This document shows, in pieces, positions 1-6,014 of a stretch of 6,347 nucleotides of DNA (positions are counted from its first letter, which is position 1; each line of letters opens with the position of its first letter). The notes beneath the pieces are model-generated. The model searched no databases. It was not told where the DNA came from and worked only from the letters and a program-made list of their open reading frames with translations. Both the position numbers and the translations under genes were made by a program. The stretch comes from Clostridia bacterium. GTDB lineage: Bacteria; Bacillota; Clostridia; Christensenellales; Borkfalkiaceae. The stretch covers positions 1 through 6,347 of the forward strand of contig JAFVSF010000265.1 in the NCBI GenBank assembly GCA_017503885.1, written 5' to 3'.

Positions 1-943
1 CAAGCTCGTCCATAATAGCTTTAAGTTCGTCGTCGTAAGCAACTACGTGGTCGCTATCCCATCTTACAGGGCGAGAAACGTGTAAAAGACAGTGATTATT
101 AAATGCATATACAGCACCGAGTTTAGCAGAAACAACTTCAGTTGGATGATAGTGTCCACAGTCTAAAGTAAGCATAATGTGGTCTTCATTTTTGCCCATT
201 ACGTAACCCATGCAGAATTCGTGTGAGCCAACTGTAAAACTTTCTAAACCGATACCAAATACCTTTGATTCGATACCGTCCATAACGCCTTTAACGTCTT
301 TAGTAGCCTCGAAAATTCTATCATAAGAATCTTTTAAACGAAGTCTTGGAGATAACGTGTCGATTGGGAATTCTTTATCGCCGTCTGGAGTCCAATGGTT
401 AATAACACAAGGCTTGCCAGTTCTTTCAGCAAAATATCCACCAATTTGTCTACATCTAATACCGTGTTCAATCCAGAAATTTCTAACTTTATCGTCTCTT
501 GCAGATAACGTGCCGTTATCAGAAAGAGGATGAGAGAAATAAGTTGGGTTAAAATCAATACCAAGGTCGTTAGCAACTGCCCAATCAGCCCACTTTTCAA
601 AGTGTTTTGGCTCGATTTCGTTTCTATCAACAAAGCCGTCTGCCTCTAAATAACAAGCGTGAATGTTAATTTTCTTTGCACCAGGGATATGCTTTAAAGC
701 AACCTCAAGGTCTGCTCTAAGCTCTTCTGGAGTATTTGCTTTACCAGGATAGTTACCTGTTGCTTGAATACCACCACTTAAAGCCCCTTCTTTCTTCTCA
801 AAACCACCAACGTCGTCACCTTGCCAACAGTGAATTGAAAGAGGTGTCTTGTCTGCAATCTCAATAGCCTTGTCAACGTCTACGCCATAGCGTGCAAAAT
901 ATTCTTTTGCATACTCGTAGCCTTGTAAAATCTTTTTATCCAT
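1..943 (-). CDS. rhaA: L-rhamnose isomerase, C-terminus cut by window edge
   Basis: The enzyme interconverts L-rhamnose and L-rhamnulose, the first step of cytoplasmic rhamnose catabolism before RhaB and RhaD. I translated 314 codons from the ATG at 943-941; the family is about 420 residues, so roughly the last 105 are missing. Recognition rests on near-identity to E. coli RhaA blocks recalled from memory: HCWQGDDVGGFE and GGIQATGNYPGKA near the N-terminus, FGIGLESFTVGS, LDCGHYHPTEVVS and LLHVSRPVRWDSDHVV. Metal ligands equivalent to E. coli E234, D267, H270, H294, D302 and D304 are present as E225, D261, H264, H288, D296 and D298; the seventh (D334) lies beyond the edge. The start is supported by GGAG at 954-951, 7 nt upstream. 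The gene has its own promoter and follows an AraC regulator and a GH28 hydrolase, which suggests rhamnose is released from rhamnogalacturonan. Downstream rhaB or rhaD would be expected outside the window. Confidence 0.97.
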   Translation of the reverse strand, partial: MDKKILQGYEYAKEYFARYGVDVDKAIEIADKTPLSIHCWQGDDVGGFEKKEGALSGGIQATGNYPGKANTPEELRADLEVALKHIPGAKKINIHACYLEADGFVDRNEIEPKHFEKWADWAVANDLGIDFNPTYFSHPLSDNGTLSARDDKVRNFWIEHGIRCRQIGGYFAERTGKPCVINHWTPDGDKEFPIDTLSPRLRLKDSYDRIFEATKDVKGVMDGIESKVFGIGLESFTVGSHEFCMGYVMGKNEDHIMLTLDCGHYHPTEVVSAKLGAVYAFNNHCLLHVSRPVRWDSDHVVAYDDELKAIMDEL

Positions 944-958
944 ATATTTTCTCCGTTT

Positions 959-971
959 GCGGTGCTACCGC
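959..971 (-). promoter_or_regulatory. GC-rich 5-bp inverted repeat in the rhaA leader
   Basis: GCGGT and ACCGC flank a 3-nt spacer. The element lies between the predicted transcription start and the Shine-Dalgarno GGAG, ending 4 nt before it. It stands out as the only GC-rich patch in an AT-rich leader. It could be a small RNA hairpin affecting ribosome access or mRNA stability, or half of a protein binding site. The structure is visible; the function is not established. Confidence 0.4.
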
Positions 972-986
972 TAATTTACAAGTATT

Positions 987-1015
987 ATTATATACTATAT
1001 AAAAAAGTATTTCAA
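987..1015 (-). promoter_or_regulatory. Sigma-A-type promoter for rhaA
   Basis: On the minus strand TTGAAA (1015-1010) and TATAAT (992-987) are separated by exactly 17 nt, so the -10 is perfect and the -35 matches five of six. A run of A and T just upstream (about 1037-1017) resembles an UP element. The predicted start is near 980, giving a leader of about 37 nt before the rhaA ATG. The promoter lies only about 20 bp past the stop of the AraC gene. Because no GC-rich terminator separates the two genes, rhaA may also receive read-through from the GH28 promoter. Confidence 0.82.
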
Positions 1016-1034
1016 CAACTTTTAATAAAATTTT

Positions 1035-2015
1035 TTACAACCGAATTTTCTTATTGCTACTTGCCATATTTTTACGATATTCCTTTGGAGTACAACCATA
1101 TTTTAAACTGAACATTTTGTAAAAGAAGTTAGTATTTTCATACCCGACTGAAAAAATAATTTCCGTAATAGGAATTTTAGAATTAATTATCAATTTTTCA
1201 GCTTCACTGATACGTTTTTCTTGTAATAAATCTTTAAAGGTCTTTCCCGTATTATTTTTAACAAGTTTGCTTAAATATACAACCGAAACCTTCAATTCTT
1301 CGGCAATGGATAACAGCCTTGCATCTTTGTATGAAGATTCAATATAATTTACAACCTTTAAAACTAAATCTTGCTCGTAAGATGAAAGCGTACTTTTTGA
1401 AACCACGCCTGCTCTTTCAGTAAGTTCAGCAAATAGTAGTCCCATAGTCATATTTTGAAGCACGTTTGAATTTTCTTCAGGAAAAATAAACGACCAAATT
1501 AAATTCTCAATTAAGTTTTTGACAGGTAACATACCTTTAACGTCAAAACGTATAAAACTTTCTCCACCTTTAAAAAGTTCGCTTGTTATAAGGTTGTATA
1601 TTGCATTGCCATACCCTACGCCGTTTACTGTAGAATTAAAAAATTCTGGTTTTATAATAAAATTTACGGCAATATCATCAGTATCTGCAAAACCTACTTC
1701 ATGCACTGCATCAGTACCTAAAAGCAAAATTTCGTCTTCATCTAAAACAATCTCATCAGAGCCGTTAATAACGTGCGAGGTTTTACCTTTGCAATTATAT
1801 ATCATTTCGATATAGTTGTGTTTATGCTTAGGAAATTTTGTAAAACGAGTGTGAGGTCGCATTTCGATAAATCTTTCGTAACCTAATATTTTACTACTTT
1901 TTATCGTAAACTCTTCGCCATCTGTATAAATTGACTTATCTACAGTGCCTCCGTTTAAAATACGCCTTTCTTCTTCAGTTATTTGCGAAAGTTGTTCTAA
2001 AATTAATCTATTCAT
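1035..2015 (-). CDS. AraC-family transcriptional regulator
   Basis: A 326-residue DNA-binding regulator with the usual AraC architecture. The N-terminal half is a cupin-like sensor domain (about 45-150) containing the KHKHNYIEM histidine motif (H64, H66) and a later H105, as is common in sugar-responsive members. The C-terminal 100 residues carry two helix-turn-helix motifs: LLSIAEELKVSVVYLSKLVK at about 234-253, and a second at about 284-307 with VGYENTNFFYKMF and then CTPKEYR, matching the family signature. The ATG overlaps the end of the GH28 gene by 8 nt, with AAGGTGAT just upstream inside that gene, so translation is probably coupled. The position between a GH28 hydrolase and rhaA suggests a local activator responding to rhamnose or a rhamnogalacturonan fragment. 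It resembles RhaS/RhaR only in fold class, so no specific name is given. Confidence 0.93.
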   Translation of the reverse strand: MNRLILEQLSQITEEERRILNGGTVDKSIYTDGEEFTIKSSKILGYERFIEMRPHTRFTKFPKHKHNYIEMIYNCKGKTSHVINGSDEIVLDEDEILLLGTDAVHEVGFADTDDIAVNFIIKPEFFNSTVNGVGYGNAIYNLITSELFKGGESFIRFDVKGMLPVKNLIENLIWSFIFPEENSNVLQNMTMGLLFAELTERAGVVSKSTLSSYEQDLVLKVVNYIESSYKDARLLSIAEELKVSVVYLSKLVKNNTGKTFKDLLQEKRISEAEKLIINSKIPITEIIFSVGYENTNFFYKMFSLKYGCTPKEYRKNMASSNKKIRL

Positions 2016-3390
2016 TAATCACCTTAACGTTGTCAAAAACAAAATCTTCTCTGTTATCCTTATGATAGGTTGAAACCTTAACGTTATCTAATGTTAAACC
2101 GTCTATGTGTCTAAAATAAATACCTTTTGCAGGTAAAATACGCCCGTAAGTATAAACTTCTGGGTGAACCTTTGGCTCGGTAGGAACATCTTTTTCAAAC
2201 TCTTCTACTGCACCGTAAAGCCTTAAATCTATATTTCTTAAAACTATATTTTCAAGTAGGCTTTCATTTAAACCACACACGTTACTAGTCATTTGCCATT
2301 GTTCGGTAGGTATTGTGCCGTCAAAAGCTTCTGCCAAACCAAAAACCTTTGGATCTTGATAAAAATCGTTATCTTTAAAAGAGAAATAGTTCCAAGCAAT
2401 TATTTCATAAGGCACGTATGGTCCGTCTGCCGTAATATTTTCAAGGGTTATATTTTTAATTTTTCCAATTTTAAGACCTTTAGGTCCTCTCATACGTCTG
2501 CCAACGTGAACAAAGATTGGAGCATTGACGTTAGTCATTTTTACGTTTCTAATAGTAACGCCGTCTATCACTGCTCCGTCAACGCTTTCAATAGATATGC
2601 CTGTAATTCTAGTTTCACGAATATCAATATTTTCAATTAAAACGTTTTCAAAGCCACCGTTGGTTTCAGTTCCAAATTTTATTGCGTTGCAACGGCTTTT
2701 AATTCTACAATTCCACACGTGAATATCTTTGCATATATCTAAACGATTTAAAGTATATGAACTCTTAAACACAATACCATCGTCGCCTGCTTCTATGTCA
2801 CAGTCGTAAATTTTAACGTTTTTACTGTTGTCTGGAGAAACACCGTCGATATAAACTCTCATTTTTAAGCCGTGAACGTCAACGTAATCACAGCCTGCAA
2901 AGTATACGGCAAGGTCAGTTACGTTATTTATCTCTAAACCGTAAATTTCGACGTTTGAACACTCTTTAAGGGCGATACACTTTGCTCCCCTGTGAACAAT
3001 TGCTTCCCCTCTTACACCGTCTTCATCCCAAACGGAACGCATATCTATTTTGCCTTCGCCGTAGATTTTAATATTATTGCAGTTTCTACCTACAAACATT
3101 GATGGGTCAAAATAAGTGTGTGAAGAATCTTGATATGCTGGGTAATCAATCTTTTCTTCTTGAGCGTAATCATAATAACTTTCAGCGCCTAAAATAAGAG
3201 CGTCTTTTGCAATTTCGATATATACGTTGGACTTTAAAAATATTGTACCTAAAACGAACGTTCCGTTTTCAAAAAGCACAACGCCACCACCGTTTTCGTG
3301 GCACGAATCAACTGCCTTTTGTACTGCATTTGAGTTTAATGTTATTCCATCTGCTTTTGCACCAAAGTCTTTTACGTTAAAAATTTTCAT
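2008..3390 (-). CDS. Glycoside hydrolase family 28, probable intracellular rhamnogalacturonan/pectin oligosaccharide hydrolase
   Basis: A 460-residue right-handed parallel beta-helix protein. It opens with FNVKDFGAKADG, the common GH28/pectate-lyase-like N-terminus, and continues with repeated NV-I-x-N coils. The catalytic acids of GH28 inverting hydrolases align as D182 (in YIDG, replacing NTD) and D203/D204 (in AGDDGIVFKS), with the same 21-residue spacing as in fungal polygalacturonase. The GHG motif is replaced by CNA (234-236), followed by IKFGTETNGGFENV, and the RIK motif by S266-I-E268. These changes argue against simple polygalacturonan and fit the bacterial GH28 branch with ISIESVDG. 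There is no signal peptide, so it is probably cytoplasmic and acts on imported oligosaccharides. AAGAGG lies 6 nt before the ATG. With rhaA nearby, a GalA-Rha linkage is the best guess. The region around residues 325-420 is an insertion between helix coils. Family assignment is secure; substrate is inferred. Confidence 0.93.
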   Translation of the reverse strand: MKIFNVKDFGAKADGITLNSNAVQKAVDSCHENGGGVVLFENGTFVLGTIFLKSNVYIEIAKDALILGAESYYDYAQEEKIDYPAYQDSSHTYFDPSMFVGRNCNNIKIYGEGKIDMRSVWDEDGVRGEAIVHRGAKCIALKECSNVEIYGLEINNVTDLAVYFAGCDYVDVHGLKMRVYIDGVSPDNSKNVKIYDCDIEAGDDGIVFKSSYTLNRLDICKDIHVWNCRIKSRCNAIKFGTETNGGFENVLIENIDIRETRITGISIESVDGAVIDGVTIRNVKMTNVNAPIFVHVGRRMRGPKGLKIGKIKNITLENITADGPYVPYEIIAWNYFSFKDNDFYQDPKVFGLAEAFDGTIPTEQWQMTSNVCGLNESLLENIVLRNIDLRLYGAVEEFEKDVPTEPKVHPEVYTYGRILPAKGIYFRHIDGLTLDNVKVSTYHKDNREDFVFDNVKVINE

Positions 3391-3401
3391 GTTAAGCCTC
3401 T

Positions 3402-3421
3402 TAAATTTATTAATAAATTTA
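3402..3421. promoter_or_regulatory. Perfect 20-bp AT palindrome over the GH28 transcription start (candidate operator)
   Basis: The half-site TAAATTTATT is followed directly by its exact reverse complement. The element begins at the last base of the -10 box and covers the predicted start near 3414, ending at the Shine-Dalgarno region. This is where a dimeric repressor would block transcription. It could instead form a weak AU hairpin at the mRNA 5' end. The palindrome is directly seen; the binding role is inferred. Confidence 0.5.
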
Positions 3422-3449
3422 TTATACTATAAAAAACAAGATAAGTAAA
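3421..3449 (-). promoter_or_regulatory. Sigma-A-type promoter for the GH28-AraC unit
   Basis: On the minus strand TTTACT (3449-3444) and a perfect TATAAT (3426-3421) are 17 nt apart. The -35 is weak, matching TTGACA at four of six positions, which fits a promoter needing an activator. The predicted start is about 3414, leaving a leader of about 24 nt. It lies between the terminator of the upstream ABC unit and the GH28 start codon, so it marks the beginning of the carbohydrate module. Confidence 0.72.
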
Positions 3450-3473
3450 TACTTTTTTGAAATTTATGCAATC

Positions 3474-3513
3474 AAAAATAACGGCCTGCTAAAATTAGCA
3501 AACCGTTATTTTT
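3474..3513 (-). terminator. Intrinsic terminator of the ABC-exporter operon, symmetrical
   Basis: AATAACGG (3477-3484) pairs with CCGTTATT (3503-3510), and inside this TGCTAA (3487-3492) pairs with TTAGCA (3495-3500), separated by a CC/AA internal loop and closed by a 2-nt loop. Flanking A and T runs lengthen the outer stem and give a T tract on either strand. It begins directly after the stop codon of the small membrane protein and isolates the GH28 promoter from read-through. It could stop transcription in both directions, though no plus-strand gene is present. Confidence 0.88.
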
Positions 3514-4005
3514 TTAATTTAAACTTTCTTTAAAGTCTTGAGTGAAAAACTTTACAAACTCTAAAAGGCTACGAGTATCTTTACCATTTATTCTAAACAG
3601 TCGATTATCACTATATAACATATAACTACAGTTGTCGTCAGTTGAAGTGTATAAAGCAAAATCCCAATCTTCTAATTCGTAAGAATCAGACACGTTAGAC
3701 CATAACTTGTAATACTCTTTTGCATACTCGTTCGAGGTAAAAACGTAAGCATAAACCTCGTACCTTGAGCCATTATATTCAAGAATTTTACAGTATGACC
3801 AAGTGTAAGCATCTTTTAAAACTGGTGTTTCGTCTTCAATGCTTTCAACCTCATACTCTTTTAGTCTTTCAAATTCCGTTTGATTTGTAAAAATCTTTTT
3901 CACAAACTTATTGGTAAAGCAACTGTACGCAATAGCCAATGATAAAACAACCATAAATATGGCTAAAACTACAATTACTGCCCTTTTTGATAAAAGTCTT
4001 TTCAT
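3514..4005 (-). CDS. Small membrane-anchored protein of unknown function
   Basis: I do not recognise this 163-residue protein. A basic N-terminus (K2, R3, K7, R8) precedes one strongly hydrophobic segment at about 9-28. Charge placement predicts that the remainder, a hydrophilic domain of about 135 residues, lies outside the cytoplasm. That domain is rich in tyrosine (15 in the whole protein) and acidic residues, with a mixed alpha/beta look (SRYEVYAYVF, EYAKEYYKLW). C29 follows the hydrophobic stretch, but AYSC is a poor lipobox, so a membrane anchor or uncleaved signal is more likely than a lipoprotein. GGGAG lies 10 nt before the ATG. The gene begins 17 nt after the ABC exporter stop and its own stop abuts the operon terminator, so it is co-transcribed with the transporter. 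It may be an accessory or immunity-type protein for the exporter, but this is only positional inference. Confidence 0.8.
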   Translation of the reverse strand: MKRLLSKRAVIVVLAIFMVVLSLAIAYSCFTNKFVKKIFTNQTEFERLKEYEVESIEDETPVLKDAYTWSYCKILEYNGSRYEVYAYVFTSNEYAKEYYKLWSNVSDSYELEDWDFALYTSTDDNCSYMLYSDNRLFRINGKDTRSLLEFVKFFTQDFKESLN

Positions 4006-4022
4006 TTAATAAACGCTCCCTT

Positions 4023-6014
4023 TTATTCAAGTTCGAAAGCACCTGTATAAAGTTGATAATACGTTCCCTTTTCGGCAATAAGTTTTTCGTGATTTCCTCG
4101 CTCGATAATTCTTCCGTGGTCAAGAACCATTATTACGTCTGAATTTTTAACGGTTGAAAGCCTGTGTGCAATAACGAATACAGTTCTTCCCTCCATAAGT
4201 TTATCCATACCACGTTGTACGATAGCCTCCGTTCTAGTGTCAATAGACGACGTTGCCTCGTCAAGTATCATAACAGGAGGATCAGCAACGGCTGCTCTGG
4301 CTATTGCAATAAGTTGCCTTTGCCCTTGAGAAAGGTTTGCACCATTGTTTGTAAGTTCAGTTTCATAACCTTGTGGAAGTCTTGAAATAAAATCGTGTGC
4401 ACCTGCAAGTTCTGCTGCTTTTATACATTCTTCATCACTTGCATCTAAATTGCCGTAACGAATATTTTCCATAACAGTTCCAGTGAAAAGGTTGGTTTCT
4501 TGTAATACAATACCAAGTGAACGTCTTAAATCAGACTTTTTAATCTTGTTGATATTTATACCGTCATATCTAATTTTACCATCTGCAATATCATAGAAAC
4601 GGTTGATAAGGTTTGTGATCGTAGTCTTACCTGCACCCGTAGCCCCAACAAAAGCAATTTTTTGACCAGGCTCTGCAAAAACTGAAACGTCGTGAAGTAC
4701 CGTTTTGCCTTCAACGTAAGCAAAATCAACTTCGGTCATCTCAACTCTTCCCTTAAGTTCCGTATAGGTAACGCTTCCGTCTGCTGTGTGAGGATGTCTC
4801 CAAGCCCATTTGCCCGTGTGTTTTTCACACTCAATTAAGTTGCCGTTCTCGTCGTAATCTGCATTGACTAAAGTTACGTAACCGTTGTCAACCTCAGGCG
4901 TTTGATCTGCCAACGTAAATATTCTCTTTGCACCAGCCAAGCCCATAACTATTGAGTTTACTTGTTGTGAAACTTGGTTTACGTTAGCCGTAAACTGCTT
5001 TGTCATAGAAAGGAAAGCAACTACTATACTTACCGTAATAACTGGATTATTGCCGAGCGATACGTTATAAAACCTGCTACCAACAAGGCAAAGTATTCCA
5101 CCAACCGTTGCTATTAAAACGTACATTACGTTACCAATATTCATAAGTATAGGCCCTAACATATTGGCATTTGCATGTGCTCTAAAACTGTTTTCGTATA
5201 AAGCGTCGTTGATTTCGTTAAATCCACGTTTTACTTCATTTTCGTGGCAGAAAACTTTTACAACTTTTTGTCCGTTCATCATCTCTTGAATATAACCTTC
5301 TTCAACTGCAACGGAATGCATAAGTTTTCCAAAGTATTTTGCCGAGCCTCCACCAATTTTTTTGGTGACGAGAAACATCATAAATACTCCACAGAATAAA
5401 AGAAGTGTGAGCCACAAACTAAACGTAAGCATTACGCATACCAAAGTTGTAACGATAATAAGTGAACGAATAAGCGTAGGAATTGATTGTGATACAAGTT
5501 GACGAAGAGTATCTATATCGTTCGTATAATAACTCATAATGTCACCGTGTTTATTCGTGTCAAAATATTTGATAGGTAAATTTTGCATTCCATCAAACAT
5601 TTTTCTACGCATTTTACACAAATATCCTTGACATATATACGCCATAAGTTGAGAGTCTATAGTTATAGTTATAAGCGATAAAACGTACAAAACTATAAGC
5701 ACAGAAATTTTCGATATAATTTCTCCACCAATTATACTCCAACTTAATTTTGTCTTTAAAGCAGTGTCAATAAGTGCTGTAATTTGCTCTAAAAATACTG
5801 CAGGAATTGCAGATACGACTGCTGAAACAGCAATACACGTTATTGACATAGGCAAAAGAACTGGATACGCCTTAAATAATGATGCAATTACCCTTTTAAG
5901 AACTGAGAAATCCATTTTTCTTTTTGGAGGCTTACCGTTAAACGTTGGCATCTTATTTGGCACGTCGCCATTATTTATACCCTTTGGAGGTTGAAAGTCT
6001 TTTTTAGCCTTCAT
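4023..6014 (-). CDS. ABC exporter half-transporter (consensus-site subunit of a heterodimer)
   Basis: A 663-residue membrane ATPase with an N-terminal transmembrane domain (six hydrophobic segments between about 50 and 345) fused to a nucleotide-binding domain, the type IV exporter layout. ATPase motifs are Walker A GATGAGKT (457-464), Q-loop Q505, signature LSQGQ (561-565), Walker B VMILDE with catalytic E586, and switch H617 in IAHRLSTV. A hydrophilic insert of about 40 residues (383-421) including GKWAWRHPH separates the two domains. The start chosen is the ATG at 6014-6012: AGGAGG (6029-6024) lies 9 nt upstream, whereas the in-frame GTG at 6023 sits against that ribosome site and is unusable. 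It overlaps the upstream half-transporter by 11 nt, so the pair is probably co-translated and forms a heterodimer. The substrate (drug, peptide or lipid) cannot be read from sequence. Length is somewhat above the usual 570-620 because of the N-terminal tail and the insert. Confidence 0.95.
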   Translation of the reverse strand: MKAKKDFQPPKGINNGDVPNKMPTFNGKPPKRKMDFSVLKRVIASLFKAYPVLLPMSITCIAVSAVVSAIPAVFLEQITALIDTALKTKLSWSIIGGEIISKISVLIVLYVLSLITITIDSQLMAYICQGYLCKMRRKMFDGMQNLPIKYFDTNKHGDIMSYYTNDIDTLRQLVSQSIPTLIRSLIIVTTLVCVMLTFSLWLTLLLFCGVFMMFLVTKKIGGGSAKYFGKLMHSVAVEEGYIQEMMNGQKVVKVFCHENEVKRGFNEINDALYENSFRAHANANMLGPILMNIGNVMYVLIATVGGILCLVGSRFYNVSLGNNPVITVSIVVAFLSMTKQFTANVNQVSQQVNSIVMGLAGAKRIFTLADQTPEVDNGYVTLVNADYDENGNLIECEKHTGKWAWRHPHTADGSVTYTELKGRVEMTEVDFAYVEGKTVLHDVSVFAEPGQKIAFVGATGAGKTTITNLINRFYDIADGKIRYDGININKIKKSDLRRSLGIVLQETNLFTGTVMENIRYGNLDASDEECIKAAELAGAHDFISRLPQGYETELTNNGANLSQGQRQLIAIARAAVADPPVMILDEATSSIDTRTEAIVQRGMDKLMEGRTVFVIAHRLSTVKNSDVIMVLDHGRIIERGNHEKLIAEKGTYYQLYTGAFELE

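Noticed and set aside
334..633. 99-codon minus-strand open frame with hydrophobic translation
   Set aside because: It lies entirely inside rhaA in another frame; the rhaA frame gives an unmistakable conserved protein, so this is a shadow.
1017..1037. Terminator between the AraC gene and rhaA
   Set aside because: The region is only A and T runs with no GC-containing stem; it is better read as an AT-rich promoter upstream element.
1519..1815. Plus-strand open frame of 98 codons
   Set aside because: It is antisense to the AraC gene, has no family resemblance, and its low-complexity serine/isoleucine translation is typical of a shadow frame.
2293..2722. Two overlapping plus-strand open frames
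   Set aside because: Both are antisense to the well-conserved middle of the GH28 gene and show no recognisable domain or promoter.
3227..3448. Plus-strand open frame covering the GH28 start and its promoter
   Set aside because: It is antisense to the GH28 N-terminus and overlaps the promoter and palindrome; the translation resembles no protein family.
3919..3930. Lipoprotein cleavage site (AYSC) in the small membrane protein
   Set aside because: Position -3 is Ala rather than Leu or a similar residue, and -2 is Tyr, so the lipobox consensus is not met.
3908..4123. 71-codon minus-strand frame between the exporter and the small membrane protein
   Set aside because: It overlaps the 3' end of the exporter gene and the 5' end of the membrane protein gene in a different frame, and both of those fit better with ribosome sites.
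4164..4385. Plus-strand open frame within the ATPase domain
   Set aside because: It is antisense to the conserved signature/Walker B region of the exporter and is a shadow.
5764..5994. Plus-strand 76-codon open frame at the exporter 5' end
   Set aside because: It is antisense to the first transmembrane segment of the exporter, with no ribosome site or family match.
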